A stretch of DNA of 64,000 bases from Annulohypoxylon bovei var. microspora (lineage: Eukaryota > Ascomycota > Sordariomycetes > Xylariales > Hypoxylaceae). Each line of letters begins with the position of its first letter. Within the stretch, counting starts at the first letter, position 1. Below are positions 10,857 to 21,400 of this stretch, one piece after another. The stretch spans positions 1 through 64,000 of the forward strand of contig MU405268.1 in the NCBI GenBank assembly GCA_022836615.1. Direction: 5' to 3'. The translations under genes and the position numbers were made by a program. The notes beneath the pieces were generated by a model that was given only the letters and a program-made list of their open reading frames with translations, was not told where the DNA came from and searched no databases.

Positions 10857-12262
10857 TTAAGTTGACAAACCAAATGTCGACTTGAATCTTCTCCAAACTT
10901 CCGACTTCAAAGCTGAATATTCGTCTGTCGTCCGCGAGACTGCATCGCGATTCTCTACCGCTCTCCTCAGCAAATATGCCAAACACTGGCTCATACTACC
11001 CCAAGTGGAGCACTTATAGACGTCTGGGGATGTCTGATTTTCATCCTTCTCCGCTAACAGCGAGAAGCTGACCTCGTCCGACATACCATGAAGCTGACCA
11101 AATCCAACAGGTATGGTAGGTAGACCGTTCTTGATCCTCTCTTGGTGTAACCTATTAGCTCCAGTTACGCTCGCCTTGTTGTGACTGGCCAGGAAAAGAT
11201 TGACGGAAGGAAAGAGTTTGCCGCCCTCTCCTCCAAACTCGCCAAGTTGCTTCCTTAGGGCACCTGTCGCAATGCCGTTGTAGGCATCGTCCGTATCTTG
11301 TTTCGTGTCATGGATCAAAGATCGGTTATCCGAAAGAATATACGCGCCACGAACTAGTTTAAGACCTAGCGTGAACCCGTTTTTCCTCGCGGCTTCGAGA
11401 TGTTCTGCGATGAGAGATGGTGTTTTCTTGAGGTATGCTTGGTATGTATTATACACGACAGCAGAACCATCGCGATTGAATCAACGCATTAAATCCAGAG
11501 TGACTGCTGCGATTCCTTTTTGGAAATGCTGAGACTCCGCATCGATAATAACCTGTATCGAACGCGATTTGCAGGCAGCACAGACCTCGTTGATTGCGTC
11601 TAAGAATCGCTGAGGTGGCGCTCGACCTTCAACAAAAGCTTGAGTTACTTTGGGGCCAGCCCCGCTCAACCTGTAATAGTCTTTAGCTTATTTACTAAGG
11701 AATTGTACAGATTGAATACCTACTTCACGGCAAGAATGTCGCCTTCCTCGATTAGATCGATGGTCTCAAGAGTTCCTACCCGCCATTCTTCAAGATGCGG
11801 GCACAAGGCTGCGGCAGACGAGCTAGTTATTTCGCTAGAGTCAACTCCTTGCACATCTGCTTTGTTGGTTTTATGGTCAAATACAGTTTCCCGTGCATAT
11901 GTCAAGATCACGCCCTTAAGTCCAAGATCTTTGAGTTCGCGAACACGGCGTCTAGTCTCTGGCCCGGTCTCTCTAGTATAAAGCTGATCATAAAAGGTCT
12001 TCTTCAAAATCCCATAAATAATCGGGTTCTTCTCGACGTGAAGAAGGAAACCTCTATCAGATTTGGAGAGAAAAGAAAGTATCTTCAAAGATGGTATGAG
12101 AAGCAAGCGTTTCGACGATATCCCAGCCACAAGCAGGGATCTTAGCAACATGCCATTGGGCAACGGTGTCAGGGGGAATCGACTAGCAATTTGATGTGTC
12201 GACGGTACCGCTGCCGTAGTCGAGGCATTTCGCAGGGATGTTATGACGCGCCCCTTAACCAT
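10857..12262 (-). pseudogene. Proline dehydrogenase family (proline or hydroxyproline oxidase), single nonsense codon
   Basis: Exons 12262-11724 and 11670-10857 (intron GTAGGT..TACAG) encode a full-length 450-codon PRODH-like protein. The N-terminus is mitochondrial-like. Recognisable blocks are LKDLGLKGVILTYARE, QVIIDAESQHFQKGIAAVTLDLM, VVYNTYQAYLKKTPSLIAEHL, GFTLGLKLVRGAYI, NLFLASHNKAS, GFGQLHGMSDEVSFSLL, and YLLRRAVENRDAV. A TGA at 11481-11483 (minus strand) interrupts the frame after DLMR, where relatives carry Arg. A CGA to TGA transition at a CpG explains it. Homology continues unbroken on both sides. The enzyme would transfer electrons from proline or 4-hydroxyproline to FAD and the respiratory chain. 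It is divergently transcribed from the permease, as in the Aspergillus nidulans prnD-prnB pair. Confidence 0.88.
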
Positions 12263-13264
12263 AGCTGATCGCGCGGCAGTGGAAACCCGAAATTATTCGA
12301 ATCGACTCTGGCTGCTGTGGCTTCTCTTTGAAGTTGTTAAGGTGAAGCCGTAAAACGAGGATAGTCAAACTGGCAGTATTTGCGAAAACTCGGGTATAGG
12401 ATTGAGCTTCTTGACTCTCATCAAGCCCAGACCATCATCTATGGCCATATAGTCCATATCAATCACCACCACTCTTGCGGGGTCCTCGAATTCACGCCGT
12501 TTACGGTCTCGGGACTTTAACCGATGGTGTTGTCGGGGCCCGGCCCGTTAGTATATTCCCCAACTGTCTGGTTCCGTAACCTCACCCCGTGACGAATCGG
12601 TACTACCGTTCGCCTATCATGCATACATGACCCGCATGGTTTGAGTTGCCATCAGCCGCATCTGCTTTCGTACGAGACGAGACGTGAGAAGACGTGACAA
12701 GACGTATGACAACAGCTATCATATCTACCTATCAACTAGGTACTTGATAGCCTTATCATTTGATAAGTATATTGAGCTGGGGTAAAACGGAGTTAGTCCT
12801 GATCCCGGCTAGCCGAGGTGCCTGACCCCCAGCGATCACCGTCATCCTGCGATAAGAGTGGGGAATTGGCCGTCCGTAGAACCGTTGTATATGTCGGGTC
12901 AACCGAATTGTGTCTCAGCGAGCGCAAGTTGCCGATTTCTCAAGAACAAGGGGACATTCCTGATCTGGGACAGCTTGGCGATTCCTCGTACCCAGCAGCA
13001 CGGGTTATCAGGAACCCTGGTAGCTGATTTGCTCAATTTCGAGCCTTTTTATTTTTTATTTTTTATTTTTTTTATTTTTTAACGGGCTTGATCAAACCTT
13101 CTAAGATCCTCTCTCTTCCCTTCCATCTCTCACCTCTTACCTCTCACCTTTAACATTTGTTTAGTCCATGCTGTGCATTAGCTTTATATTGCACTTCATG
13201 TTCAACTTTCACCAAAACCTCGAGTAATATTCACCGCCGCACTAATCTCCTCCATCTTCATATC
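12263..13264. promoter_or_regulatory. Divergent promoter region, oxidase (-) and permease (+)
   Basis: About 1 kb without a gene separates the two divergent starts. It contains a perfect palindrome CGGCTAGCCG at 12806-12815 (CGG-N4-CCG), GC-rich CCGG blocks near 12530-12550, a CT-rich stretch at 13110-13150, and an A/T run of TTTTTTA units at 13048-13080. A shared bidirectional promoter is known for the proline permease and oxidase genes of Aspergillus nidulans. Function here is inferred from arrangement. Confidence 0.4.
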
Positions 13265-15152
13265 ATGGATTCTTCTCAGGAGAAGAGTGATATGGGTGAC
13301 AAGTCACTCACCCATAGTGTCACTCGGGGGGAGAGTGTTCGTATGGGCAGCATCGCGAATAGTGCTAGAAACGACCAACTGAAGCGCCACCTCGGCAACC
13401 GCCAAATCCAGCTAATCGCAATCGGGGGATCGATCGGCACGGCTGTCTTCGTTAGCATCTCTAGTGGACTCGTTGCTGGTGGCCCAGGAAGTTTGTTCCT
13501 TGCCTACAGTATCTACTCGTTCATGATGGCTCTTGTGAATAACTGCATGGCCGAAATGGCGGTTCTCCAACCCGTTACTGGTGGCTTCATGCGAATGGCG
13601 AGTAAATGGGTTGATGAGTCGCTGGGTTTCATGGCTGGTTGGAACTTCTTCTTATACGAGGTCCTCTTGATTCCCTTCGAGATTTCGGCTTTGACACTGG
13701 TTCTCTCGTACTGGCGTGACGATATTCCGGTGGCAGCGGTGATCTCGGTCTGTATCGTACTATACTTGTGAGCTCACTTCTAAGATCGATATGTGCTCGA
13801 ATTTATTTGTTAACCAATTATTAGCTGCATCAACGTGTTTGCGGTAAAATGGTACGGCGAAGCTGAGTTTTGGTTGGCTACCGGCAAGATCCTTCTTCTT
13901 GCAATTGTCTTCAGCTTCACATTCGTCACTATGGTTGGAGGCAATCCAAAACATGACGCCTACGGTTTTCGATACTGGAAGACTCCTGGAGCTTTTGCCG
14001 AACATATTACGACCGGTGCCCTTGGCCGCTTCGAAGGATTCTTAGGTACTTTATTGCCCTCGGTAGAAAGGGAACTTGACTAACACCAACTAGCTGCTAT
14101 GTGGAGCGCTGCTTTCACATTCGTCGGGCCTGAATATATATCTATGGTGGCAGGTGAAGCGAAATTACCCCGGCGATACCTCAAGAATGCTTTCAAGACT
14201 GCATACTTCAGGTTTACCTTATTTTTTGTCGGAAGTGCCTTGTGTGTCGGCATCGTTATCCCGTACAATGATACGACTCTGTTGGCCATCCTCTCGGGTT
14301 CGGGTGGTGCTGGAACTGCTGCTGCCTCTCCCTGTAAGTGCATACATCAAGCTAAATACTGTCTTTCGACCTATTCCGTAATCAAATATGCTGACCAGTT
14401 CTGTGTGATTAGATGTTATCGCCATGACTAACCTAGGAATTGGGGTGCTGCCTCACCTCACCAATGCTCTGCTTATAACAAGCATCTTTTCGGCAGGAAA
14501 CGCCTACACCTACTGCGGCAGCCGCAGTCTCTACAGTCTCGCTCTCGAAGGACAGGCCCCCAAGTTCTTGCTCAAATGCACGAAATCGGGTGTTCCTATT
14601 TACTGCCTCATCATTACGATGTGCTTCCCATGCTTGGCCTTCCTTAACGTATCTAGTGGTTCATCCGAAGTGTTGAGTTGGTTCGTGAACCTTCTTACCG
14701 CGGCCCAGATCGTCGACTACATCGTTATCTGCATCGTTTACATATACTTCTACCGCGCCTGCAAAGCTCAGGGACTCGACCGAAAGACTCTCCCATACGT
14801 GGGCATGTTCCAGCCTTATTCTGCTTGGATCGGCCTGGCTTTCATGACTACCGTGGTGTGCACCTATGGCTACAGCGTGTTCCTCCCCGGCAAATGGGAA
14901 GTCAAATCATTCTTCACATATTACACTATGGTTTTGGTCGACCCTATACTTTACATCGGGTGGAAGCTCTGGCACCGCACCCAAGTCGTCAAGCCGTTGG
15001 AGGTGGACCTGGTTTGGATTGCGCCAAGCATCGACGCTTACGAGGCTGCCTTCTCCGAGGAAGCTCCTGGTTTCTGGACGGAAATTGTGCAGATGTTCGG
15101 GTTTAGGAAGAAGAAGGTGACAAGCGATTCCTCTTCTGGGGCCGAGTTTTAA
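13265..15152 (+). CDS. Amino-acid permease of the yeast amino-acid transporter family (proline-permease-like)
   Basis: Four exons, 13265-13767, 13825-14045, 14094-14333 and 14413-15152, give 567 aa with all phases consistent. The start MDSSQEKSDMG lies 10 codons before the conserved cytoplasmic tail. LKRHLGNRQIQLIAIGGSIG is the family hallmark before TM1. About 12 hydrophobic segments follow, including GFMAGWNFFLYEVLLIPFEI, FTFVGPEYISMVAGEAKLPR, SIFSAGNAYTYCGSRSLYSL and FVNLLTAAQIVDYIVICIVY. The size matches PrnB-type proline carriers. It would import proline, hydroxyproline or related amino acids at the plasma membrane. It is intact, although its divergent partner carries a nonsense codon. 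Exact substrate is inferred from the cluster. Confidence 0.92.
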
Positions 15153-15867
15153 GATTATCTGCTCAATTAGAGGGGGGGCCAGCCAGTTAGATGCATTAGA
15201 TACTTTACCTAGGGGGTAACTCCCTCTAACTGCGTGACGCCTTTTTCTTTCGTTATTATGTGTCTCTCATTTCACCTACACGATAGCCACATCACCTACG
15301 GTAAAGTAACGCATGCGCGCTCACCCATAAGTTCTTGCGCACATTTATCCATGAAAATACGTATGCGCATACCCAAGTTAGGCAAGTCTATCTTCGAGAA
15401 AAATCGGCAATAAAAATCAATAATTACAAATCGCACTATACGTATTCTATACGACTTATGACATATGGAAGATATGGGTAGTCTATGTCGTAGCTAAAGT
15501 ACTAGAGGTAAGAAAAGGGGGGTCGTGTCCCTAGTAAGGGGTGCCCGAATGACAATATTTTGAGATATTGCTATGTGTCATAATATCAGTTGCCTACCGA
15601 GGTAAACCTGCATTCCGCGATTATATTCATACCTACTTCATACTATTATATCAAAGATGATCTTTATCGTAATGAAGCTCGGCATGCGTGCCGACGGAGT
15701 GTGGAGAGGCTCGGGACTGAACTCCGAGTACCAACTGCATACCTGTACTGACGTATGTATAATGGGCGAACTATCTAATGTTCATATATACATTTCAGCG
15801 AACTTCCGTTGACTAAGCTTGGGTTCATTGGACTTCATTTCATCCAAATTCATCTTAGTCATCGACC

Positions 15868-17111
15868 ATGTTCAGGAGCGCACTTCCGGGTCCACCGGAC
15901 CCTAGGTATGTTCACCTTGAAGAAACTAGCCGACGGCGATTCCTCACCAAACAAGGTTGATCTCGGTATTGGCGTCTATAGGAATGAGACAGCTGGTTAC
16001 CATCAGCTGGAAGCTATCACAAAGGTCCGGATTCATACCCTGTTCACTTATTTATTGCTGATATGAGGAATCTCTAGGCTAAAAATATTCTCGATGAGAA
16101 AAATCCTGGTCATGATTACGAGGTCACGATTGGAAACGCGACTTTCTTGAAACATGCTGCTCAACTGATCTTTGGCCAGTCTAGTCAGGTGATTCAAGAC
16201 AAGAAAGTCTGTCACTACCAGCACCTCTATTAGCTTTTGTGAAGCTAGTATATTGATATGGCTAGTAAGTAGCATCCTTGCAGACCGTCTCCGGAACGGG
16301 TGCCAATCACTTAGGGGCGCTCTTTCTGAGCCGTTCTGCAGAGTTCTCTGGCAAGACTGTGTATATCGGGACGCCAGCTTGGGGCAACTACGACCCCATC
16401 CTTCGTCTTGTTGGGTTAGAGGTCGTAAAATACAAGTATTACGACATTCAGCATGGGGTATACTTCCCCGAAATGCTCCAGCTTGTGAAAACAGCTCCAG
16501 CGAAGAGCATTTTCGTTCTCCAAAGCTGCTGTCACAACCCTACCGGGGCAGATCTCACTAGAGAACAATGGGACGAGTTAGCCGGAGCTTTCAAGGAGCA
16601 CGATGTACTGCCTTTCTTCGACATGCGTATCAGGGTCTAGGAGCCGGCATCGATGAAGATGCCTATGGAATTCGACGCTTCGCCGAGTTGATCAGATGTC
16701 GATACTAATTATCGAAGGCGCGATGAGCTAGATAAGATGAAAGAGAGGCTACTGTACAACAGACGGACACTCTACAACACCGTAGCAAACGAGCTCAAGG
16801 TAGGCTCCCCACCCCTAAGAAACCAAAACACGATGACTGTTTAAAGGTTCCTGGCAATTGGGAAGTCATCACATCTACAAAAGGTCTATTTTGGTAAGAA
16901 TGTGCTGTGTTAATATACCCCTTAAGCATATGCTAACTGTCGCAGTATCTTACCCCTGAACCCCCAACAGTGCGTGTTATTGAGGGAACGACACCATATC
17001 CATTTGCCAGAAAGCGGTCGCATCAATGTAGCTGGATTGAATAAATTGAACTTCGACTATGTTGCAAAAGCTCTTCAAGATGTGGTAGGTAACTGGGAGG
17101 ATCGTAGTTGA
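15868..17111 (+). pseudogene. Aspartate aminotransferase pseudogene, catalytic lysine region deleted
   Basis: Class-I aminotransferase homology begins at 15868 (GPPDP, then after a 4-bp AGGT insertion at 15904-15907, MFTLKKLADGDSSPNKVDLG). It continues through introns 16025-16077 and 16189-16283 with VSGTGANHLGALFLSRSA, TVYIGTPAWGNYDPILRL and FVLQSCCHNPTGADLTREQW. After FFDM one base is missing (16625/16626). GLGAGIDEDAYGIRRFAELI follows, then at about 16695-16715 some 85-100 codons are absent. These include the PLP-binding SFSKNFG-type Lys. The C-terminal part resumes with RRDELDKM, VPGNWEVITSTKGLF, and SGRINVAGLNKLNFDYVAKAL to 17111. In animal hydroxyproline catabolism this enzyme converts 4-hydroxyglutamate to 4-hydroxy-2-oxoglutarate. 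It cannot be active here. Confidence 0.88.
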
Positions 17112-17238
17112 TGTCTCAGGGGTTAGGGGCTGTAGGGGTAAGCTTAGGTACCTGTGCGCTGTAATGGTACCTAGAAGCTGTCAGACTTCGGATGGATCCT
17201 TTCACATCCATCCATAGTAAGTTACATACCCCCAGATA

Positions 17239-17462
17239 CCTATCAGAATGGCGTCAAAATAAATGAAGCATGTGCGGGCATGTGCTAATCTTACTATATT
17301 GCACTGTGGTTTAAATTTTCCCTTTAAGTACCTATCTAAGTAATTTACACGTATTTTGAATGGCGGTCGAGGCTAATTAGGTAATCATGGGATAGATCAA
17401 CACACAGTCCAATACAGTGGCATTAGCACATGCTCCATTTATTTTGACGCCATTCTGCCTAT
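17239..17462. mobile_element. 214-bp MITE with 5-bp target-site duplication
   Basis: The element spans 17244-17457. Its ends are inverted repeats beginning CAGAATGGCGTCAAAATAAA, and the similarity extends inward about 60 bp (AGCATGTGCTAAT, then a diverged ACTGTATTG-like stretch). The left arm has a 10-bp extra GGGCATGTGC. It is flanked by CCTAT at 17239-17243 and again at 17458-17462. It has no coding capacity, so it is a non-autonomous, transposase-mobilised element. It landed about 130 bp past the end of the aminotransferase pseudogene. Confidence 0.85.
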
Positions 17463-18405
17463 GTAGATATTTACAATTTTTTTTGCTTTTAGAGATCATT
17501 TATTTTATCATTACTTCATACCCTTTTTAATGTCCATCACATTGGAGACCTGATTGTTTCGCGTTCTTTCGTCGCGGTTTCTATTTTTAGGGAGGTTTGG
17601 CAGATCATCTTCACCTGGACCGGGGTAGGTTTGCCACTATCGCGGACCCGCGTTGTCGGTTCCACCCGGTAACGTGGTTCGCAAGGATTAGAAGTTCGAA
17701 TAATTCTCCTATCTCTAGGTACCCAAATAAGATCCATACCCTCTGTCAAGAGGCTAACCATACCAAAAGATCCCGATAGTTCTCCGAGAGATGTCCTACT
17801 CTCATGATAACGGACAGTCCGCGTTGTTATTAACATATCATGATCTTTTATGGATTTAGGATGGGCATTCGACTGAAGTTATGGACGGTCTAAGGACCGG
17901 ATAACCCGTACCTTGTACTTCATGAGATAGTCTCTGAAAAGAGGTGGCGATGCTATGTGAAGCCATGTTGAGGTGGCTTAGAAAGTTGAAGGAAAACTTG
18001 CATTGATGTATTACCTAATTTCATAAATTTTCGCATTTTTTCATGCTTTAATATTCTATCTAACTAATCGAAGGTGTATCTATTTCCCACAATCCTCCTA
18101 TTAACATGCCATGTATTCCTCGCTTTCTGTGCCTCATATGTAGCAGGTATCAATGCGGGATTGCTCTATTAATCGTAACTCTAGTGTATCATAAATTGAG
18201 ACTATTAAATCATCAATGCCCTCGTAATGGCTCATCGTTAAAAGTTACCCCTATTTCCCCCTTGGCTCTCGCACGTCCCCACGACGCCAAGTAAAAGCGG
18301 CATGAACATTCCGATCAGCAAGCCATCGAATAAAAATCAATCCTGCAAATATAATGTTCAGAGATCATTATTTGCAGCCGAAGTGCAAGTTGCACTAATC
18401 ATTCC
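17463..18405. other. Intergenic stretch, no gene seen
   Basis: Between the MITE and the 3' end of the ABC transporter gene there is mixed AT-rich DNA. A minus-strand ORF of 99 codons (17537-17836) has no recognisable motif and is Arg/Thr-rich; I treat it as chance. No RNA gene or repeat was recognised. Confidence 0.5.
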
Positions 18406-21400
18406 CTACTTCCTTGCAGACCGTTGGAACTGCTTCTTCAGCACGTCCACAAACTTTCCTAGAGTACTGAAGACATAGCTGAGTCCGAAACTCCAACGAC
18501 GAACGCGTACCGTATAGATGAAGAAGTACACGAGCGCCCAGTTGGAGAAACAGAAAGCTAAGAAGACGCCGAAGTCTAATTGATTTTTCAATGTTAGCAC
18601 GAACTCGCACATATAATATATTGCTAGTGAAAAGGTCTTATGGTTTGAACAAGTACTTACTTCGCCATTTATCGTCAGCATTAATGTTAAGGGTCGTGAG
18701 GTATTGATTGCCAACGCTGTACGGGCAGTACTCGCAGTCGCTTGTCGCATCGGCGTTGAGTAAATAACCTCCGGCAGTATGCGCGAAATCGCCTGCGTAG
18801 GTCTGACAGGTCTGATTCAGAGGCACGTCAAATCGGGCGGTTTCCGACGGGTCGCAGCGGACAGGGACGCCATCAAGAGTAGCAGCTAGCATGCCGCCAA
18901 TCCAATATGTGGCTGGGTTTGCCCAGTACATCCAGGCCCTCCAGAAGATAGGAAGCATCGAGTAAGACTGCACTACACCATTGAAAAGGCCAAACATGAC
19001 GAAAAAGAATGGCAACACCTGCGCGCGGAGTATTAGTAACCCGAATATTCCTAGTCATCGCGATATTACCACTTACATTAGAGATAACGGTAAAGCTGGG
19101 AGCGAACGCACAGATCCACTGGCCCCAACTAGACATAAACAGGAAAACCAGTACCGTCATCAGGAACGAATACCCAGCAACGAAGCTATCACTTGCGAGA
19201 CCGGTAGGCCAGCACCATAACGCCCAGTACAAAACGCCAGAGATCACAGCAGCGGGAAGCTCAGCGACGATATTGGCCGTACAGAAAGCGACCCAGCCGT
19301 ATATGCGGGACGGGTATTCGCGGGCCTCCCACAGAGCCATGTTAGTGTCGAACTTAGGTACCACAGCATTGACGATAGTGGGCGGAATCGTGACAATCAT
19401 AAAGCTTGTGAACATGCGGTTCTGCATATCCTGGACGGTATATCCGAGATTCCAGAAGGTGAACCCATTGAAGATTCCGACGATTACCGCTATGAAGAAT
19501 TTGCCGTAGAGGTACGAGGGGTCGCGCCAGTATTGCCGGAACATACGTTTGGTCAATTCCACCGTCTGCAGCCACGTCGACGCCGCGTATTCCCTCTGCT
19601 GTTCCTTGGTGGGATTGACACCCTGTGATACCGTGCTGCGGATTCGTTTAAGCCCGTCAATCTCTTCGATGACCTTCATCGCTTGCTCGCTAGTTCTCCA
19701 CTCTTCATTCCAGTCGACTTTAGTACCATCGGGGCGTTTATGCGGTCGCGCGGCCGTTTCAAGAATGAACTCGGCGATATTCTTGCCAGGTGGACAGGTC
19801 GCTCCACGGTCGGCGAAGTACTGCATTACGTCTTTGCCATTCTCTCCGATGGGGCCGAAATAGAACGTATTTCCACCAGGGTTGAGAGCGAGCACCATGT
19901 CGAATTGCTGGATTAGAACTGAACTTGGCTGGTGAATGGTACAGACGATCGCTTGGCCAGCGGCACAGAGCTTCTTCAAGAAAGAGACGATGGAATAAGC
20001 AGACTGAGAATCAAGTCCAGAAGTTGGTTCGTCGAGAAATAGCAGTAAGGACGGTTTGGCAGCCAGTTCAACACCGATAGTAAGCCGCTTGCGTAACTCA
20101 ACACCAAGGGAGCCGATGATCGCATCTTGAAGATCATTGAGTTCTAGAAGGTCGATGATCTTATCCACGTACGCAAGCTTCTCGGCTCGGGGGATAGATG
20201 CTTCTTGTCGCAGAAGTGCCGAGAATTCAATAGCTTCGCGGATTGTCTGGGTTTTATCATGAAGATCCCCTTGAAGACAAAAGCCTGTATTTCTCTGGAA
20301 TTCCGAGCCCAGCGGTTTTCCATCAACGAACATTTCGCCAGAGATTACACCGATACGTTGTCGTTGCGCCAAAGTGTTCAGTAAAGTTGACTTGCCAGCA
20401 CCAGATGCACCCATAAGCGCGACCATAATCCCAGGCTTGGCATAGCCGCTTACCTTGTTCAATAGCTTTCGCTGGCCGCCGAGATAGGGTATAGTATATT
20501 CCACATCTCGCCAGGTGAAAATCGAGTCGCTCTTAGTAAGTTGCTCCAACGCCTCGTTCTGCTCCTGGGGAGTAGCCTTTGAATCGCTAGCTCTAGTCGC
20601 CGAAGACCCGCTACTATCGACGCCTCCATTCTTCTCAACATCAGACGGAGCAGCAGCTTTCTGTGCTTGTACCTGAGCTCGTTTACTTTTCATGAAGATC
20701 AGTGCACCGCCGCCTTCAGATGAGAAGTCGAACATCTCTGTCGCGAAGACAGTGACAAGGATGTACAAAACCATGAACGCGATAATGACACCGAAGTTTC
20801 GCCACAGGTTTGAACGGCTGTAACTCAAGGCGGTTTCCAAGTAGTCGCTTCCCGCGACCACTCGAGAATTTGGCTGGGAGCCAGAGAGAGCGCATCCTTG
20901 ATATTCGGGCAGGACGTTGGGTCCTTGAGGTACAAGCTGTTCAGGGGCGCATTCCATAATTCGGTTCGAAAGTTCGTTCGTCAAAACGGCCTCAAAGCTG
21001 TATGATATGGGATTTATCCAGTAGAGCCAGCCGAACCAGATATAGTCGTTAAGGAGTTGCGTCTTGGGCAGGACGTAGCCTGTATAAATGACAAGCAGGT
21101 TCAGGGCGAGACTGGAGAAGCGTACAGCTGTATTGATTTCGGGCGACAAACTGGCGAACATTCGATACATAGCCGTGATCATTATCGTCGTCGTATAAAC
21201 AAACAGCATGTAGATCCAGAATTTGCTCACGTCGACATCGAGATTGGTCATGAAATACATTGCTACGCCAAATATGCACACTTGCACAAAGACTACAGGG
21301 ATGTCCTGAAGGACTCGAGCAATCGTTACAGCGGATGGTCGGTAGAAGGCGTAGTCGCGATGGCGAGAAACGACTGTCCGTCCCGAGACCGCTCTCGAGA

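Noticed and set aside
13157..13264. Upstream ATG (13157) as permease start
   Set aside because: The extension is Cys-rich and unlike permease N-termini. The ATG at 13265 begins a typical cytoplasmic tail.
16278..16640. 120-codon ORF as an independent gene
   Set aside because: It is a middle exon of the aminotransferase. It begins at a splice acceptor and ends at a frameshift.
17537..17836. 99-codon minus-strand ORF as a transposon-related gene
   Set aside because: No recognisable gag, transposase or other domain, and the adjacent MITE ends before it.
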